This document shows positions 16,340 through 24,955 of a DNA stretch of 64,000 nt, piece after piece. The notes beneath the pieces were generated by a model. The model saw only the letters and a program-made list of their open reading frames with translations, had not been told where the DNA came from and searched no databases. The translations under genes were made by a program, and so were the position numbers. How positions within the stretch are numbered: the first letter of the stretch is position 1; every line of letters starts with the position of its first letter. This DNA is from CAZWSX01 sp964636985 (GTDB lineage: Bacteria > Planctomycetota > Planctomycetia > Pirellulales > Pirellulaceae), in the NCBI GenBank assembly GCA_964636985.1, contig CAZWSX010000030.1, positions 15,643-79,642 of the forward strand. The letters are read 5' to 3'.

Positions 16340-18337
16340 ATGCCCGTTTCCGAGAATCTTCGCGAACTTTTCGAAACCGACGACAGCTTGCTGGCTCAAG
16401 TGACCACGAGCGCCCCTGGCCCCAAAGGCGCACTTCCGCTCACCGACGAGATTCTTCGCACCTGGTCGAGCGGCGATTTATTCGGCCTCACACAAAATGC
16501 CGGGATGGGCTGGAAGCCCGAAGACCTGCTCGGCCCGCAATACCTGGTACTCAGCACCCAAGGTGGCGTTCGTGCCCTGGACGGATCGCCCATCGCGCTC
16601 GGGTTTCACACCGGACACTGGGAGGTTGGTTTGCTGGTTCAAGCGGCCGCACGCGAAATCAAGCGCCTCGGCGGAGTTCCTTTCGCCGCCTTCGTCTCCG
16701 ACCCATGCGACGGCCGAACGCAAGGAACCACGGGCATGTTCGATAGCTTGCCCTACCGCAACGACGCGGCGGTGGTCTTTCGCCGGCTGGCGCGTTCGCT
16801 GCCCCAACGAAGCGGCATCGTGGGCGTGGCAACGTGCGACAAGGGCTTGCCCGCGATGATGATTGCGCTGGCGGGGCTGCTCGATATCCCGTCGGCGATT
16901 GTGCCAGGCGGTGTGACGCTTCCCCCCACCGAAGGCGAAGATGCGGGCAAAGTTCAATCGATTGGCGCCCGCTACGCCCACGGCGAGATCACGCTCGAAG
17001 AAGCCGCCGAAGCTGGCTGCGCCGCGTGCGCAACGCCCGGCGGCGGGTGCCAGTTCTTAGGAACGGCGGCCACTGCACAGGTGATCGCGGAGTCGCTCGG
17101 CTTTACCGTACCGCACGCCGCACTCGCTCCGAGCGGCCAGCCCGTTTGGCTGGACATGGCCACGCGCTCCGCCCGGGCGGTCGATCGGTTGGCCAAGAGC
17201 AAACAAACCACGCGAAGTTTTCTCACCGACGACAGCATCCACAACGCTATGGTCGTGCACGCCGCGGTCGGTGGCTCGACGAACTTGCTGCTGCACATTC
17301 CGGCAGTCGCGTTCACTGCAGGTCTGCGTCGCCCCAACATCGAAGACTGGAACCGTATCAATCGCGATGTACCGCGATTTGTTTCGGTGCTGCCAAACGG
17401 CCCCGTAGCGCACCCCACCGTGCGATTCTTCCTCGCCGGCGGTGTTCCCGAAGTGATGTTGCACCTGCGGGACATGGGAATGCTCAAGCTCTCGGCAAAG
17501 ACCGTTTCGGGTTGCACCCTTGAAGAGCAACTCGCCTGGTGGGAGACATCAAACCGCCGCAAGATTGTTCGCCAACTCTTAAAGGATCGCGATGGGGTCG
17601 ATGCCAACGAAGTGATCATTCCACCGGCCGAGGCAAAGAAGAAGGGCCTCACTAGCACGGTATGCTTCCCGCGAGGCAACATCTGTCCCGAGGGTTCGGT
17701 GATCAAGGCGACGGCAATCGATCCGAGCGTCGTCGATGCCGACGGCGTTTATCGTAAGACGGGCCCGGCCCGCGTTTTCACCAGCGAACGCGATGCCATC
17801 CAAGCCATCAAGTCGCATGGCCCCGAGGCCCTCAAGCCCGGCGATGTACTCGTGCTGCTCGGCCGCGGCCCGAGCGGCTCGGGAATGGAAGAGACTTATC
17901 AGATCACCTCGGCCCTCAAGTTTTTGAAATGGGGCAAAGAGGTCGCCGTGGTCACCGACGCGCGCTTCTCCGGCGTGAGCACAGGCGCGTGCATTGGCCA
18001 CGTGGGACCCGAGGCCCTCGCCGGTGGGCCAATCGGCAAGCTGCGCGACGGCGACAAGATTCAGATCCTCATCGACCGAATCAACCTCACAGGCTCGGTC
18101 GATTTGGTTGGCGACCGCGAACGAACGTTCTCACCAGAAGAAGGAGCCAAGGTTCTGGCCGCACGTCCCGCGCGAACCGACTTAGCCGCCGACCCCCAGT
18201 TGCCTGCGGATACGCGGCTATGGGCCGCGCTTCAAAAAGTAGGCGGCGGCACCTGGGGCGGCTGCGTGTACGACGTCGATAAGATCATCGAAACGCTCGA
18301 AGCAGGACGAAAAGCGCTGGAAGCTAAGAGCGGTTAG
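16340..18337 (+). CDS. YjhG/YagF-type D-xylonate dehydratase (IlvD/Edd family)
   Basis: The protein, 665 residues, matches the YjhG/YagF branch closely: the opening A-P-G-P-K-G-A-L-P-L-T, N-A-G-M-G-W, the segment GIVGVATCDKGLPAMMIALA, GGGCQFLGTAATAQV and the closing WAALQKVGGGTWGGCVYD. The cysteines in D-P-C-D-G, T-C-D-K-G and G-G-G-C-Q-F are the expected iron-sulfur ligands of the IlvD/Edd family. Family members dehydrate sugar acids such as D-xylonate to 2-keto-3-deoxy acids; the exact substrate here is inferred. No other pentose pathway gene is adjacent. Confidence 0.9.
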   Translation: MPVSENLRELFETDDSLLAQVTTSAPGPKGALPLTDEILRTWSSGDLFGLTQNAGMGWKPEDLLGPQYLVLSTQGGVRALDGSPIALGFHTGHWEVGLLVQAAAREIKRLGGVPFAAFVSDPCDGRTQGTTGMFDSLPYRNDAAVVFRRLARSLPQRSGIVGVATCDKGLPAMMIALAGLLDIPSAIVPGGVTLPPTEGEDAGKVQSIGARYAHGEITLEEAAEAGCAACATPGGGCQFLGTAATAQVIAESLGFTVPHAALAPSGQPVWLDMATRSARAVDRLAKSKQTTRSFLTDDSIHNAMVVHAAVGGSTNLLLHIPAVAFTAGLRRPNIEDWNRINRDVPRFVSVLPNGPVAHPTVRFFLAGGVPEVMLHLRDMGMLKLSAKTVSGCTLEEQLAWWETSNRRKIVRQLLKDRDGVDANEVIIPPAEAKKKGLTSTVCFPRGNICPEGSVIKATAIDPSVVDADGVYRKTGPARVFTSERDAIQAIKSHGPEALKPGDVLVLLGRGPSGSGMEETYQITSALKFLKWGKEVAVVTDARFSGVSTGACIGHVGPEALAGGPIGKLRDGDKIQILIDRINLTGSVDLVGDRERTFSPEEGAKVLAARPARTDLAADPQLPADTRLWAALQKVGGGTWGGCVYDVDKIIETLEAGRKALEAKSG

Positions 18338-18352
18338 CGTGCCATTTGCATT

Positions 18353-18556
18353 AGGGCCGAAGGCCCGGAAGATCTTAGCCGGCGGCATCAGCCGCCGGTT
18401 AGATAGACCACATGCTCAGAGGCCCGAAGGTGCCGACAGAAAACGAGCGTCCCTTTTTCTGTCGGCACCTTCGGGCCTTAGGAATTTCTTGCGATCAAAT
18501 AACCGGGGCCTGACGACCTGACGACCCCGGCTAAAATCTTTCGGGCCTTCGGCCCT
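18353..18556. repeat. 204-bp element with 30-bp inverted ends and internal hairpins
   Basis: The left arm 18353-18382 and right arm 18527-18556 are reverse complements at 28 of 30 positions; each contains the small palindrome GGGCCGAAGGCCC or its complement. Inside are an 8-bp hairpin CCGGCGGC/GCCGCCGG (18379-18386/18391-18398), the long 24-bp hairpin described separately, and two tandem copies of TGACGACC (18511-18526). It fills the gap between the convergent dehydratase and DUF1569 genes. The nested symmetry suggests a REP- or MITE-like repeat or a bidirectional terminator. Confidence 0.6.
18420..18478. terminator. 24-bp perfect hairpin, possible bidirectional terminator
   Basis: Bases 18420-18443 pair perfectly with 18455-18478 across an 11-base loop. 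The stem begins AGGCCCGAAGGTGCC and carries A/T tracts next to the loop. It has no T-run at its base, so termination is not certain, but stem length and location between convergent genes make this the strongest hairpin in the window. Confidence 0.5.
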
Positions 18557-18592
18557 GGTCTACCGCGCTCGCATTTCACCCCAAGCCCCAAG

Positions 18593-19084
18593 TCATACTT
18601 CGCTGGCGGGCTCAATAAAGCTCATATGCATCTCGCAATGCCGTAGCTGCAGCAGGTCCCATTGCTCGCGGGTGATCGGCCCAAAGGCCGGATGGGGAGC
18701 GCGCATCTCGGTAGCCTGAAGTCGCGCAATCGCCTCCCTTAGCAATTCGAGGCCTTCCTCCGGGGCGGTGTCTGGAGGGAGAAACGAGCCCCCTTCTTTG
18801 GGCAATTTGAAGCCAGCGGGCGGAGGCCGATGGAGGAACCACGGCATCAAGAACCATCGCAGGGGCCCGCGCAGAAACGTCGGCGCGCCGAACGGGATGC
18901 CGTCGATCATCCCGTTCATCACGATGGCCAGGTGCTTGTAGATTTGCCCAACCGACCAGTTCCCCAGCGTCCGCGTGGAGATCGAGGCCATCCGAGCGGC
19001 GTCGGCCAGCACCTCGTCGTACGAATCGTAATGGACCTTCCGCCGGTTCTTGACGCGGCTGGTGTTGACCGATGATGGCGTCAT
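18593..19084 (-). CDS. DUF1569 domain protein
   Basis: The 163-residue protein matches DUF1569, a DinB-like four-helix family: an opening K-V-H-Y-D-S-Y-D-E-V-L-A-D-A, then G-N-W-S-V-G-Q-I-Y-K-H-L-A and a final H-P-A-F-G-P-I-T-R-E-Q-W-D-L-L-Q-L-R-H-C-E-M-H. The conserved histidines (KHLA, HPAFG, RHCEMH) fit a DinB-type metal site. It is cytoplasmic; DinB-like proteins often bind divalent metals and modify thiols, but function is not known here. The gene stands alone. Confidence 0.85.
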   Translation of the reverse strand: MTPSSVNTSRVKNRRKVHYDSYDEVLADAARMASISTRTLGNWSVGQIYKHLAIVMNGMIDGIPFGAPTFLRGPLRWFLMPWFLHRPPPAGFKLPKEGGSFLPPDTAPEEGLELLREAIARLQATEMRAPHPAFGPITREQWDLLQLRHCEMHMSFIEPASEV

Positions 19085-19170
19085 GCAAAGCCCTCTCGTG
19101 CGGTGTCTCGCAGGGGAATAGCCGCCAGCCCACGGTGGCTCTTTGAAATGATAAGCGCGTGAAGCCGGGC

Positions 19171-19181
19171 TATGTTAGGAT
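19171..19181 (+). promoter_or_regulatory. Candidate extended -10 promoter element for ricT
   Basis: TATGTTAGGAT contains TG-N-TAGGAT, an extended -10 arrangement, 138 bases before the ricT start codon. A nearly identical TATGCTAGGAT lies upstream of ffh at 33579-33589. No convincing -35 is visible, so this is a candidate only. Confidence 0.3.
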
Positions 19182-19318
19182 GGCGGTTTAGGGGCCCTTT
19201 CATGGGGCGCCAGCAGGGGCGACTTGGCATACAATCTTCCAGTCGCTAGTTCGGGGGACGCTCCGTTGGGCAGTCCGTAGGATTTTGCTTGCAGGATGTT
19301 TGGTCTCTGAGGGCCACT

Positions 19319-20572
19319 ATGGCACGGTTTGTGGTTCGCTTTGGCGTGATGCGGATGGTTGGGGTATTTCACACCCGCGGCTCGGATTTCGTACCTCGCG
19401 GCACCGAGGTGATTGCGCGGACGGCTCGCGGATTGGAATCGGCCGAGGTCCTGTGCGAAGGGACCGACCACGTTCTGGCCAACATGCCCGAATCGGCCGG
19501 CGGGCAGATTCTCCGCGTGATGACCAACGATGACCACAACGAAACCTCGCACCTCCTGGCCAAGTCGGCCAAGGAATTCGAGTCCGCCAAAGCGCACGTC
19601 GATCGGTTGAAGCTGCAAATGCAGCTGGTGGATATCGAACGCCTGTTCGGCGGCGAGCGGGTGGTGCTTTATTATCTTGCCGAGGAACGAGTCGACTTCC
19701 GGGAACTCGTGAAGATTCTGGCAAGCGAGTTCCAAACCCGCATCGAGATGCGTCAAATCGGCGTCCGCGACGAGGCCAAGCTGCTGGCCGACTACGGTGA
19801 CTGCGGCAAGCCCGTTTGCTGTAATACGCACTTGAGCGAGATCCCGCCCGTCTCGATGAAGATGGCTAAGCTGCAAAAAGCGACCCTCGACCCAACCAAG
19901 ATCTCGGGCCGGTGCGGACGACTGAAATGCTGCCTGCGATACGAGTACGACACCTACGAGGCGCTCCATCGCGAGTTGCCCGCGATCGGTTCGGAGCTGG
20001 TCACCAACCGGGGCCGCGCCCAAGTGATCAACCACGAAATCTTGTCTCAGCAGCTGTTGGTCACCATCGAAGACGGCCGGCGAATCTTGATTCCGCTGTC
20101 GGATGTGCTCACGGTCCTGCGCGTGGGTCCGCCCAAGCGTCCACCTCGTCCGCGCGAGAGCAAGCCCGAAGACGAGTCAGGCGAACCCCGAGTCGGCGAC
20201 GATGCCAACGGTGGCGGCGATGTCGACAATAGCGGCCACCCGCCGGAGAATGGTGGTGGCGATGCGGCGGCTCCAGATCGCCGCCCCGACGACGGCCAAC
20301 CGCGCGAACGGCCCGGGCGTGAAGGGCGACGCGATTCACGCCGCGATTCATCAAATCGCGATCCGGCAACTCGTGATCAAACATCGCGCGAGCGGGATCC
20401 GCGACGGCCGCAAGGCGATTTCCCACGAAGAGGCCCGCAGGGCGGCCACGACAAGGATCGACGCGATGCCCCGAGGAACGGTCCAGATCGCCGATTTGAC
20501 TCCGACGCGCCGGAAGGCAATGCTAAGGACGATCTAAAGGATGAGGGAACCGGCGAAAACTCGCCCGAGTGA
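19319..20572 (+). CDS. ricT: PSP1/RicT family protein with disordered tail
   Basis: Residues 1-270 match the PSP1/RicT (YaaT) family: the opening V-V-R-F-G, then a central block with the cysteine clusters G-D-C-G-K-P-V-C-C and G-R-C-G-R-L-K-C-C-L-R-Y-E, which in Bacillus RicT bind iron-sulfur. The ATG at 19319 is chosen because it puts the family strand at the N-terminus. The C-terminal 150 residues are a disordered tail of Arg, Asp, Pro and Gly that the Bacillus protein lacks. In Bacillus RicT acts with RicA and RicF in RNA processing; no partners are nearby. The Minf_1886-type gene follows on the same strand. Confidence 0.85.
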   Translation: MARFVVRFGVMRMVGVFHTRGSDFVPRGTEVIARTARGLESAEVLCEGTDHVLANMPESAGGQILRVMTNDDHNETSHLLAKSAKEFESAKAHVDRLKLQMQLVDIERLFGGERVVLYYLAEERVDFRELVKILASEFQTRIEMRQIGVRDEAKLLADYGDCGKPVCCNTHLSEIPPVSMKMAKLQKATLDPTKISGRCGRLKCCLRYEYDTYEALHRELPAIGSELVTNRGRAQVINHEILSQQLLVTIEDGRRILIPLSDVLTVLRVGPPKRPPRPRESKPEDESGEPRVGDDANGGGDVDNSGHPPENGGGDAAAPDRRPDDGQPRERPGREGRRDSRRDSSNRDPATRDQTSRERDPRRPQGDFPRRGPQGGHDKDRRDAPRNGPDRRFDSDAPEGNAKDDLKDEGTGENSPE

Positions 20573-20652
20573 ATTCCTGAAAATTGCCGCGGTTCCACAT
20601 CGATTCCAAACGGGCAGCCCACCTCGAAACGTTTCCCCGAACTGTTGTCTCC

Positions 20653-21195
20653 ATGTCGTCGAACGTCCATCCGCTCATTCAACTCCTGCGTAAGGACCGC
20701 CGCTACAAAATTGAGGCGTACGAGTTCGTCCGCGAAGCCCTCTCCTACGCCCAGGACGTCTTATCGATGGGCCGCACGGATGAGTCCGAGGACCATCCCA
20801 GCGACAAGCCCGAGAAGCAACGCGGCGAATCGGGAAAATCACGTAGCGATGCTGGGAAACAACACAGCGAAACTGGCAAAAAACAGAGTGAAGCCGGGAA
20901 AACTCGCGGTGAAGGGGAAAAACAGCGACGCGACGAGCCCGATCGCCACCTAACGGGCCAACAGCTGTGCGAAGCGATCCGCATCTTCGCGCTTGAACAG
21001 TACGGGCTGCTCGCCAAAGTGGTGCTCGAGAGTTGGGGGCTCACCTCGACGAGCGATTTCGGCAATGTCGTCTTCAACATGATCGACATCGGCCTGATGA
21101 AGAAATCGAAATCGGATCGCCGCGAAGATTTCGACGACGTCTACGTCTTCGACGAGGTGTTCGTCAAAGGTTTTCGTATTAACGTGATGCGCTAA
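20653..21195 (+). CDS. Minf_1886 family protein with heptad-repeat insertion
   Basis: Residues 1-40 (start at 20653, MSSNVHPLIQLLRKD...) and 100-180 match a conserved family known as Minf_1886: R-Y-K-I-E-A-Y-E-F-V-R-E-A-L, then L-T-G-Q-Q-L-C-E-A-I-R and L-E-S-W-G-L-T-S-T-S-D-F-G-N-V-V-F-N-M-I. Between them, residues 57-91 hold five 7-residue repeats (RGESGKS, RSDAGKQ, HSETGKK, QSEAGKT, RGEGEKQ), a charged, probably disordered or helical insertion. It follows ricT by 80 bases on the same strand and may be co-transcribed. Function unknown. Confidence 0.75.
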   Translation: MSSNVHPLIQLLRKDRRYKIEAYEFVREALSYAQDVLSMGRTDESEDHPSDKPEKQRGESGKSRSDAGKQHSETGKKQSEAGKTRGEGEKQRRDEPDRHLTGQQLCEAIRIFALEQYGLLAKVVLESWGLTSTSDFGNVVFNMIDIGLMKKSKSDRREDFDDVYVFDEVFVKGFRINVMR

Positions 21196-21206
21196 CCAGC
21201 ACGTGG

Positions 21207-22601
21207 TTACGCGAACAGTTCGTCGATTGGCGCGCCGCTCGGCAGCGTCGAGATGGGACGGCCGTTGGCGTTGCGATACTGCTTTTGCGTATCGATCCCC
21301 AGATGGCGATAAATCGTGGCCAGGACGTCCTGCGGACTCTTCGGATTGTCCTTTGGGAAGGCGCCGTGACTGTCGGAGGACCCGACCGCCCGTCCACCTT
21401 GTACGCCACCACCAAAGAACGCCCCGCTGAAGACGTTGGGATAGTGATCCCGCCCGGCGTCGTTGTTCACGCGCGGCGTGCGACCGAACTCGCCCCAGGC
21501 GACCACGAGCGTCTTGTCGACCAGGCCGCGTCGCGTCATATCCTCGACCATGGCGGCGAAGGCCTTGTCCCAGCGTGGCAAAAAGCCTCGCCGCAGCGAA
21601 TCAAAGCCCAGCACGTGCGTGTCCCACCAGCGCAAGTCAACGGTCACGAGTCGCACGCCGGCTTCGACCAACCGCACGGCCAGCAACATTCGCTGAGCCC
21701 AGTTGGGCGCACCGCAACGATTACTGGCCATCGGGTCAAACGATGGCATGAATCCATATTGCTCGCGGAGCGCCGGCGATTCCGCTTCCAGGTCGAACGC
21801 CTTTTGCGCCGCCGGGCTACTCAAAATATCCCAAGCTTTGCCGCCGAAGCGATCGAGCGCTTCCATCTTGCCCGAGGCGTCAACTTGCCGCCGCAAGTGA
21901 TCGAGACTTCCCAGCAACTCGCGGCGGTCGCCGACACGATCTAGCGAGAGCCCGCCGGCCAGTGAAAAATTTCGCACCTGAAATGGCCCCGGAGTGGCCG
22001 GATCGGCACCTGTTTCAAACGGCTGGTGGGCAACGCCGAGATACGCAGCACCGGTTCCGGGGACTTGCCGCGGAATCATCACATACGATGGGAGTTCTGG
22101 CGTGAGCCTTCCAAGCTGTTCGCTGACAATCGAACCGCAACTGGGGTGGAGATTCTCGTCGGGCGCGGGTCCGGGGTTGTAGCCGGTGAAGCAGATTTGG
22201 TCGCCAGTCGAGTGGCCGGCGTCGTGATGGTTGAGCGATCGGACGATCGACCACTTGTCCATGCACTTAGCCGACAGCGGCAGCATGTCGGTGAGCGAAA
22301 TGCCCGGCACGTTGGTGCCGATGGTGCCGAACTCGCCGCGAAACTCAGCCGGAGCGTCGGGCTTGGGGTCCCACATGTCGATGTGGCTCGGCCCGCCGCG
22401 CATCCACAAGATGATGACGCTATTACCCTTCTTCGCCAAAGCTTGCGGCGGGGTGTTCTTCGAATCAGCTAGCGCCTCGTGAGCCAGCAATTGCGAAAGG
22501 GTCAATCCCGAGCCAAGCACGCCTGCTTTGATAAATCCGCGGCGCGAGTCGACACGACGACTCTCGGCACAACCGCGAGCGGGCGATTGCCACTGGTCCA
22601 T
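21207..22601 (-). CDS. DUF1501 family protein with twin-arginine leader
   Basis: The start at 22601 (MDQWQSPARG) leads into S-R-R-G-F-I-K-A-G-V-L-G, a twin-arginine leader, and then the DUF1501 body: V-I-I-L-W-M-R-G-G-P-S-H-I-D-M-W-D-P-K-P-D-A-P, RGEFGTIGTNVPG and a C-terminal ATIYRHLGIDT. The active-site region is intact (GGPSHIDMWD, HHDAGHSTGD, GEFGRTPRV, GRDHY). Length, 464 residues, is usual. It is 115 bases downstream of uppS on the same strand but DUF1501 genes normally go with DUF1549 partners, which are absent here. Confidence 0.9.
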   Translation of the reverse strand: MDQWQSPARGCAESRRVDSRRGFIKAGVLGSGLTLSQLLAHEALADSKNTPPQALAKKGNSVIILWMRGGPSHIDMWDPKPDAPAEFRGEFGTIGTNVPGISLTDMLPLSAKCMDKWSIVRSLNHHDAGHSTGDQICFTGYNPGPAPDENLHPSCGSIVSEQLGRLTPELPSYVMIPRQVPGTGAAYLGVAHQPFETGADPATPGPFQVRNFSLAGGLSLDRVGDRRELLGSLDHLRRQVDASGKMEALDRFGGKAWDILSSPAAQKAFDLEAESPALREQYGFMPSFDPMASNRCGAPNWAQRMLLAVRLVEAGVRLVTVDLRWWDTHVLGFDSLRRGFLPRWDKAFAAMVEDMTRRGLVDKTLVVAWGEFGRTPRVNNDAGRDHYPNVFSGAFFGGGVQGGRAVGSSDSHGAFPKDNPKSPQDVLATIYRHLGIDTQKQYRNANGRPISTLPSGAPIDELFA

Positions 22602-22716
22602 GGCACAATCCTGGAAGATGGGAGGTGCGAGGTAGGCCGGCGTGAACCGGAAAGCATTCACCTTGGTTTATATATCGACCAAAGGATGGCGGCAAGTGAA
22701 AAGTGAAGGTCGTTAG

Positions 22717-23502
22717 TTAAGCCGGATTCAGCCCACCGAAACGCCGGTCGCGGCCGGCAAAGTCGCGGATGGCTTGATGCAAGTCGGCGATTTCGAATTC
22801 GGGCCAGCAGCGCTGCGTCACCCACAATTCCGAATAGCTGATCTGCCACAACAGAAAATTGCTGATCCGCATTTCGCCCGCCGTGCGGATCAATAGATCC
22901 GGATCAGGCATGCCGCGCGTGTAAAGATGATCCGCGATGGCCGCTTCATCGATCGTCGAGGGATCGAGCAAGCCGGCCCGGGCCTCGTAGCAAAGCCGCT
23001 GCACGGCATCGACCATTTCCGATCGGCCGCCGTAGTTGATCGCCAAACACAGCCGCGTGCCGGTGTTCGTTTTGGCCATGTCGACCGTGCGATCGATTTC
23101 CCCTTGCGTTCGCTCAGGAATCCCATCGCGGCGGCCGATGATCGCCACCTGGATATTCTGCTGCATGATCGTCGAGCGCTCTTCGATCATGTACTGCTCG
23201 AGCAGATGCATCAAGAAATCGAGCTCGTGCTGCGGGCGTTTCCAGTTCTCACTCGAAAGGCAATAGAGCGTGAGCTGTTCGATTTTGAGCCGAGCACACT
23301 CTTCCACCGTGCGTCGCACGCTAGCAACACCGCGGCGATGCCCTTCGATGCGAGGCAGATTCTGCCGCTGCGCCCAACGGCCGTTGCCATCCATGATGAC
23401 GGCAATATGCCGAGGCCGCCGGGCTGGCGGGATATCTTCGAGCGAATCGGAATGAGCTGAGGGATTGGTCACAGGAAAATCAAAGTCGAACGCAGGAAAC
23501 AA
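22717..23502 (-). CDS. uppS: Undecaprenyl diphosphate synthase
   Basis: The 261-residue protein has all cis-prenyltransferase signatures: H-I-A-V-I-M-D-G-N-G-R-W-A (substrate and Mg-binding aspartate), G-H-R-x-G, L-T-L-Y-C-L-S-S-E-N-W-x-R, and the C-terminal D-P-D-L-L-I-R-T-A-G-E-M-R-I-S-N-F-L-L-W-Q. It makes the C55 lipid carrier for cell-wall and O-antigen synthesis. The N-terminal 30 residues are a non-conserved extension. It lies 26 bases downstream of the HtrA gene on the same strand, so the two may form an operon. Confidence 0.95.
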   Translation of the reverse strand: MFPAFDFDFPVTNPSAHSDSLEDIPPARRPRHIAVIMDGNGRWAQRQNLPRIEGHRRGVASVRRTVEECARLKIEQLTLYCLSSENWKRPQHELDFLMHLLEQYMIEERSTIMQQNIQVAIIGRRDGIPERTQGEIDRTVDMAKTNTGTRLCLAINYGGRSEMVDAVQRLCYEARAGLLDPSTIDEAAIADHLYTRGMPDPDLLIRTAGEMRISNFLLWQISYSELWVTQRCWPEFEIADLHQAIRDFAGRDRRFGGLNPA

Positions 23503-23528
23503 CGGCCACCAAACGCGCCAGCCCTATT

Positions 23529-24689
23529 CTACTCCGCCTCTTGAAGCGTCACTTTCACTTGCCGCGGTTTCGCGTTTTTGTTGAGGGGGTCGCGAACCAC
23601 CGTCAGTGTCACGGTTTGGCCGACGTCGTATTGCTGGAGGGCGATCAAGAGTTCGCGAACCGACGTGACCTGCATCTGCTCGACGCCGATGATCAGATCA
23701 CCCAACTCAATCGTTCCATCATCGCGGCGTTTCAAAGGAAGCAGCCCTGCCTTCTTCGCGGCGCTGGATTCGCCCACCTCGGCGACTAACGCGCCGGGCA
23801 AGCGGGAACTGGGCAAATAACGGGCACCAATATCTGCGTGTTTGATTTCTCCTTTTGAAATCAGTTGCGGAACCACGCGCTGAACAGCATCAACCGGAAT
23901 AGCGAAACCAACGCCGACCGAAGCCCCTGAGGGACTGTAGATCGCCGTATTCACCCCGATTAAACGGCCAGCGCTATCGAGCAACGGACCGCCGGAGTTT
24001 CCCGGATTGATGGCGGCGTCGGTCTGGATCAAATCCTTGATCACCACGCCGCTCTCGGTGGGGAGTTGCCGCCCCAGGCCGCTGACAATACCGGTGGTCA
24101 ATGTCTGGTCGAGTCCGAACGGATTCCCGATCGCAAAGACCTTCTGCCCCACGTCCAATTTGGACGATTCGCCAATATCGATGGCGGACAGCTGATCCGT
24201 TGGAGCATCGATCTTGAGTACGGCCAAATCACGTTCGGGCGATCTACCTACGACCTCGGCGTCCCAACTGGTTTGGTCGGCCAGCGTCACGCGGACGCGG
24301 TTGCCCCCCTTGATCACGTGAAAATTCGTGACGACGTGACCTTGATCATCCCACACAAAGCCTGTTCCGGTCCCTTTGGGGATCGCAAAGAGATTCATGC
24401 TAAATTCGTCGCGGCCCACGGTAAGCGTGGTGATGTAAACCACCGACTTCGATGCCTTGCGGAACAGTTCGATGGTCGTCTTTTCGTCCTCAGCCAAATC
24501 GCCCCGTGGCGTAATGGGGCGGGCATCGGCCGGGATATTCCTGCGACTGTTCCAGTAGCGGAGGTTCAGGGTGATCGATTGGATCACGAGCGCGATGGCC
24601 AGAAAGATCACCAGGTACGGCAGCCAAGCGGCGAGCGGCGAACTATTCGACGGTCTGTTCGGGGGAGAGGACGAGGACGAGAAGGACAT
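23529..24689 (-). CDS. HtrA/DegP-type membrane-anchored serine protease
   Basis: The 386-residue protein has a Ser-rich N-terminus, one membrane anchor (about residues 20-45) and a trypsin-like domain with an intact triad: His in V-V-T-N-F-H-V-I, Asp in S-P-E-R-D-L-A-V-L, Ser in N-P-G-N-S-G-G-P-L-L. A single C-terminal PDZ domain contains L-G-D-L-I-I-G-V. This is the DegS/HhoA-like architecture of envelope quality-control proteases. It is transcribed toward uppS 26 bases away. The 266 bases upstream hold no gene or strong signal. Confidence 0.93.
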   Translation of the reverse strand: MSFSSSSSPPNRPSNSSPLAAWLPYLVIFLAIALVIQSITLNLRYWNSRRNIPADARPITPRGDLAEDEKTTIELFRKASKSVVYITTLTVGRDEFSMNLFAIPKGTGTGFVWDDQGHVVTNFHVIKGGNRVRVTLADQTSWDAEVVGRSPERDLAVLKIDAPTDQLSAIDIGESSKLDVGQKVFAIGNPFGLDQTLTTGIVSGLGRQLPTESGVVIKDLIQTDAAINPGNSGGPLLDSAGRLIGVNTAIYSPSGASVGVGFAIPVDAVQRVVPQLISKGEIKHADIGARYLPSSRLPGALVAEVGESSAAKKAGLLPLKRRDDGTIELGDLIIGVEQMQVTSVRELLIALQQYDVGQTVTLTVVRDPLNKNAKPRQVKVTLQEAE

Positions 24690-24955
24690 GGATGATCTCG
24701 AAGACGTCGTGCTATGAGTTCAACGAAGTGAATTCAAGGAACTGAATCCAAGGAAAGGAACCTAGTTTACGGGCGATCCCAAGCCGCCTGCTAGGTGCGG
24801 CACCGAACCTGATGCCCGTCGGGCGATGGCCAATACGCGAAAGGGCGTGTGTTAGTTCAAATTCGCCCTCGCCCATGCGGCATCGACTATGCTAGGCAAA
24901 TCGCGGGCCATCTAACGGCTCGTCCTGCCCCGCGCGCCCTCCAAGGAGACGACCG

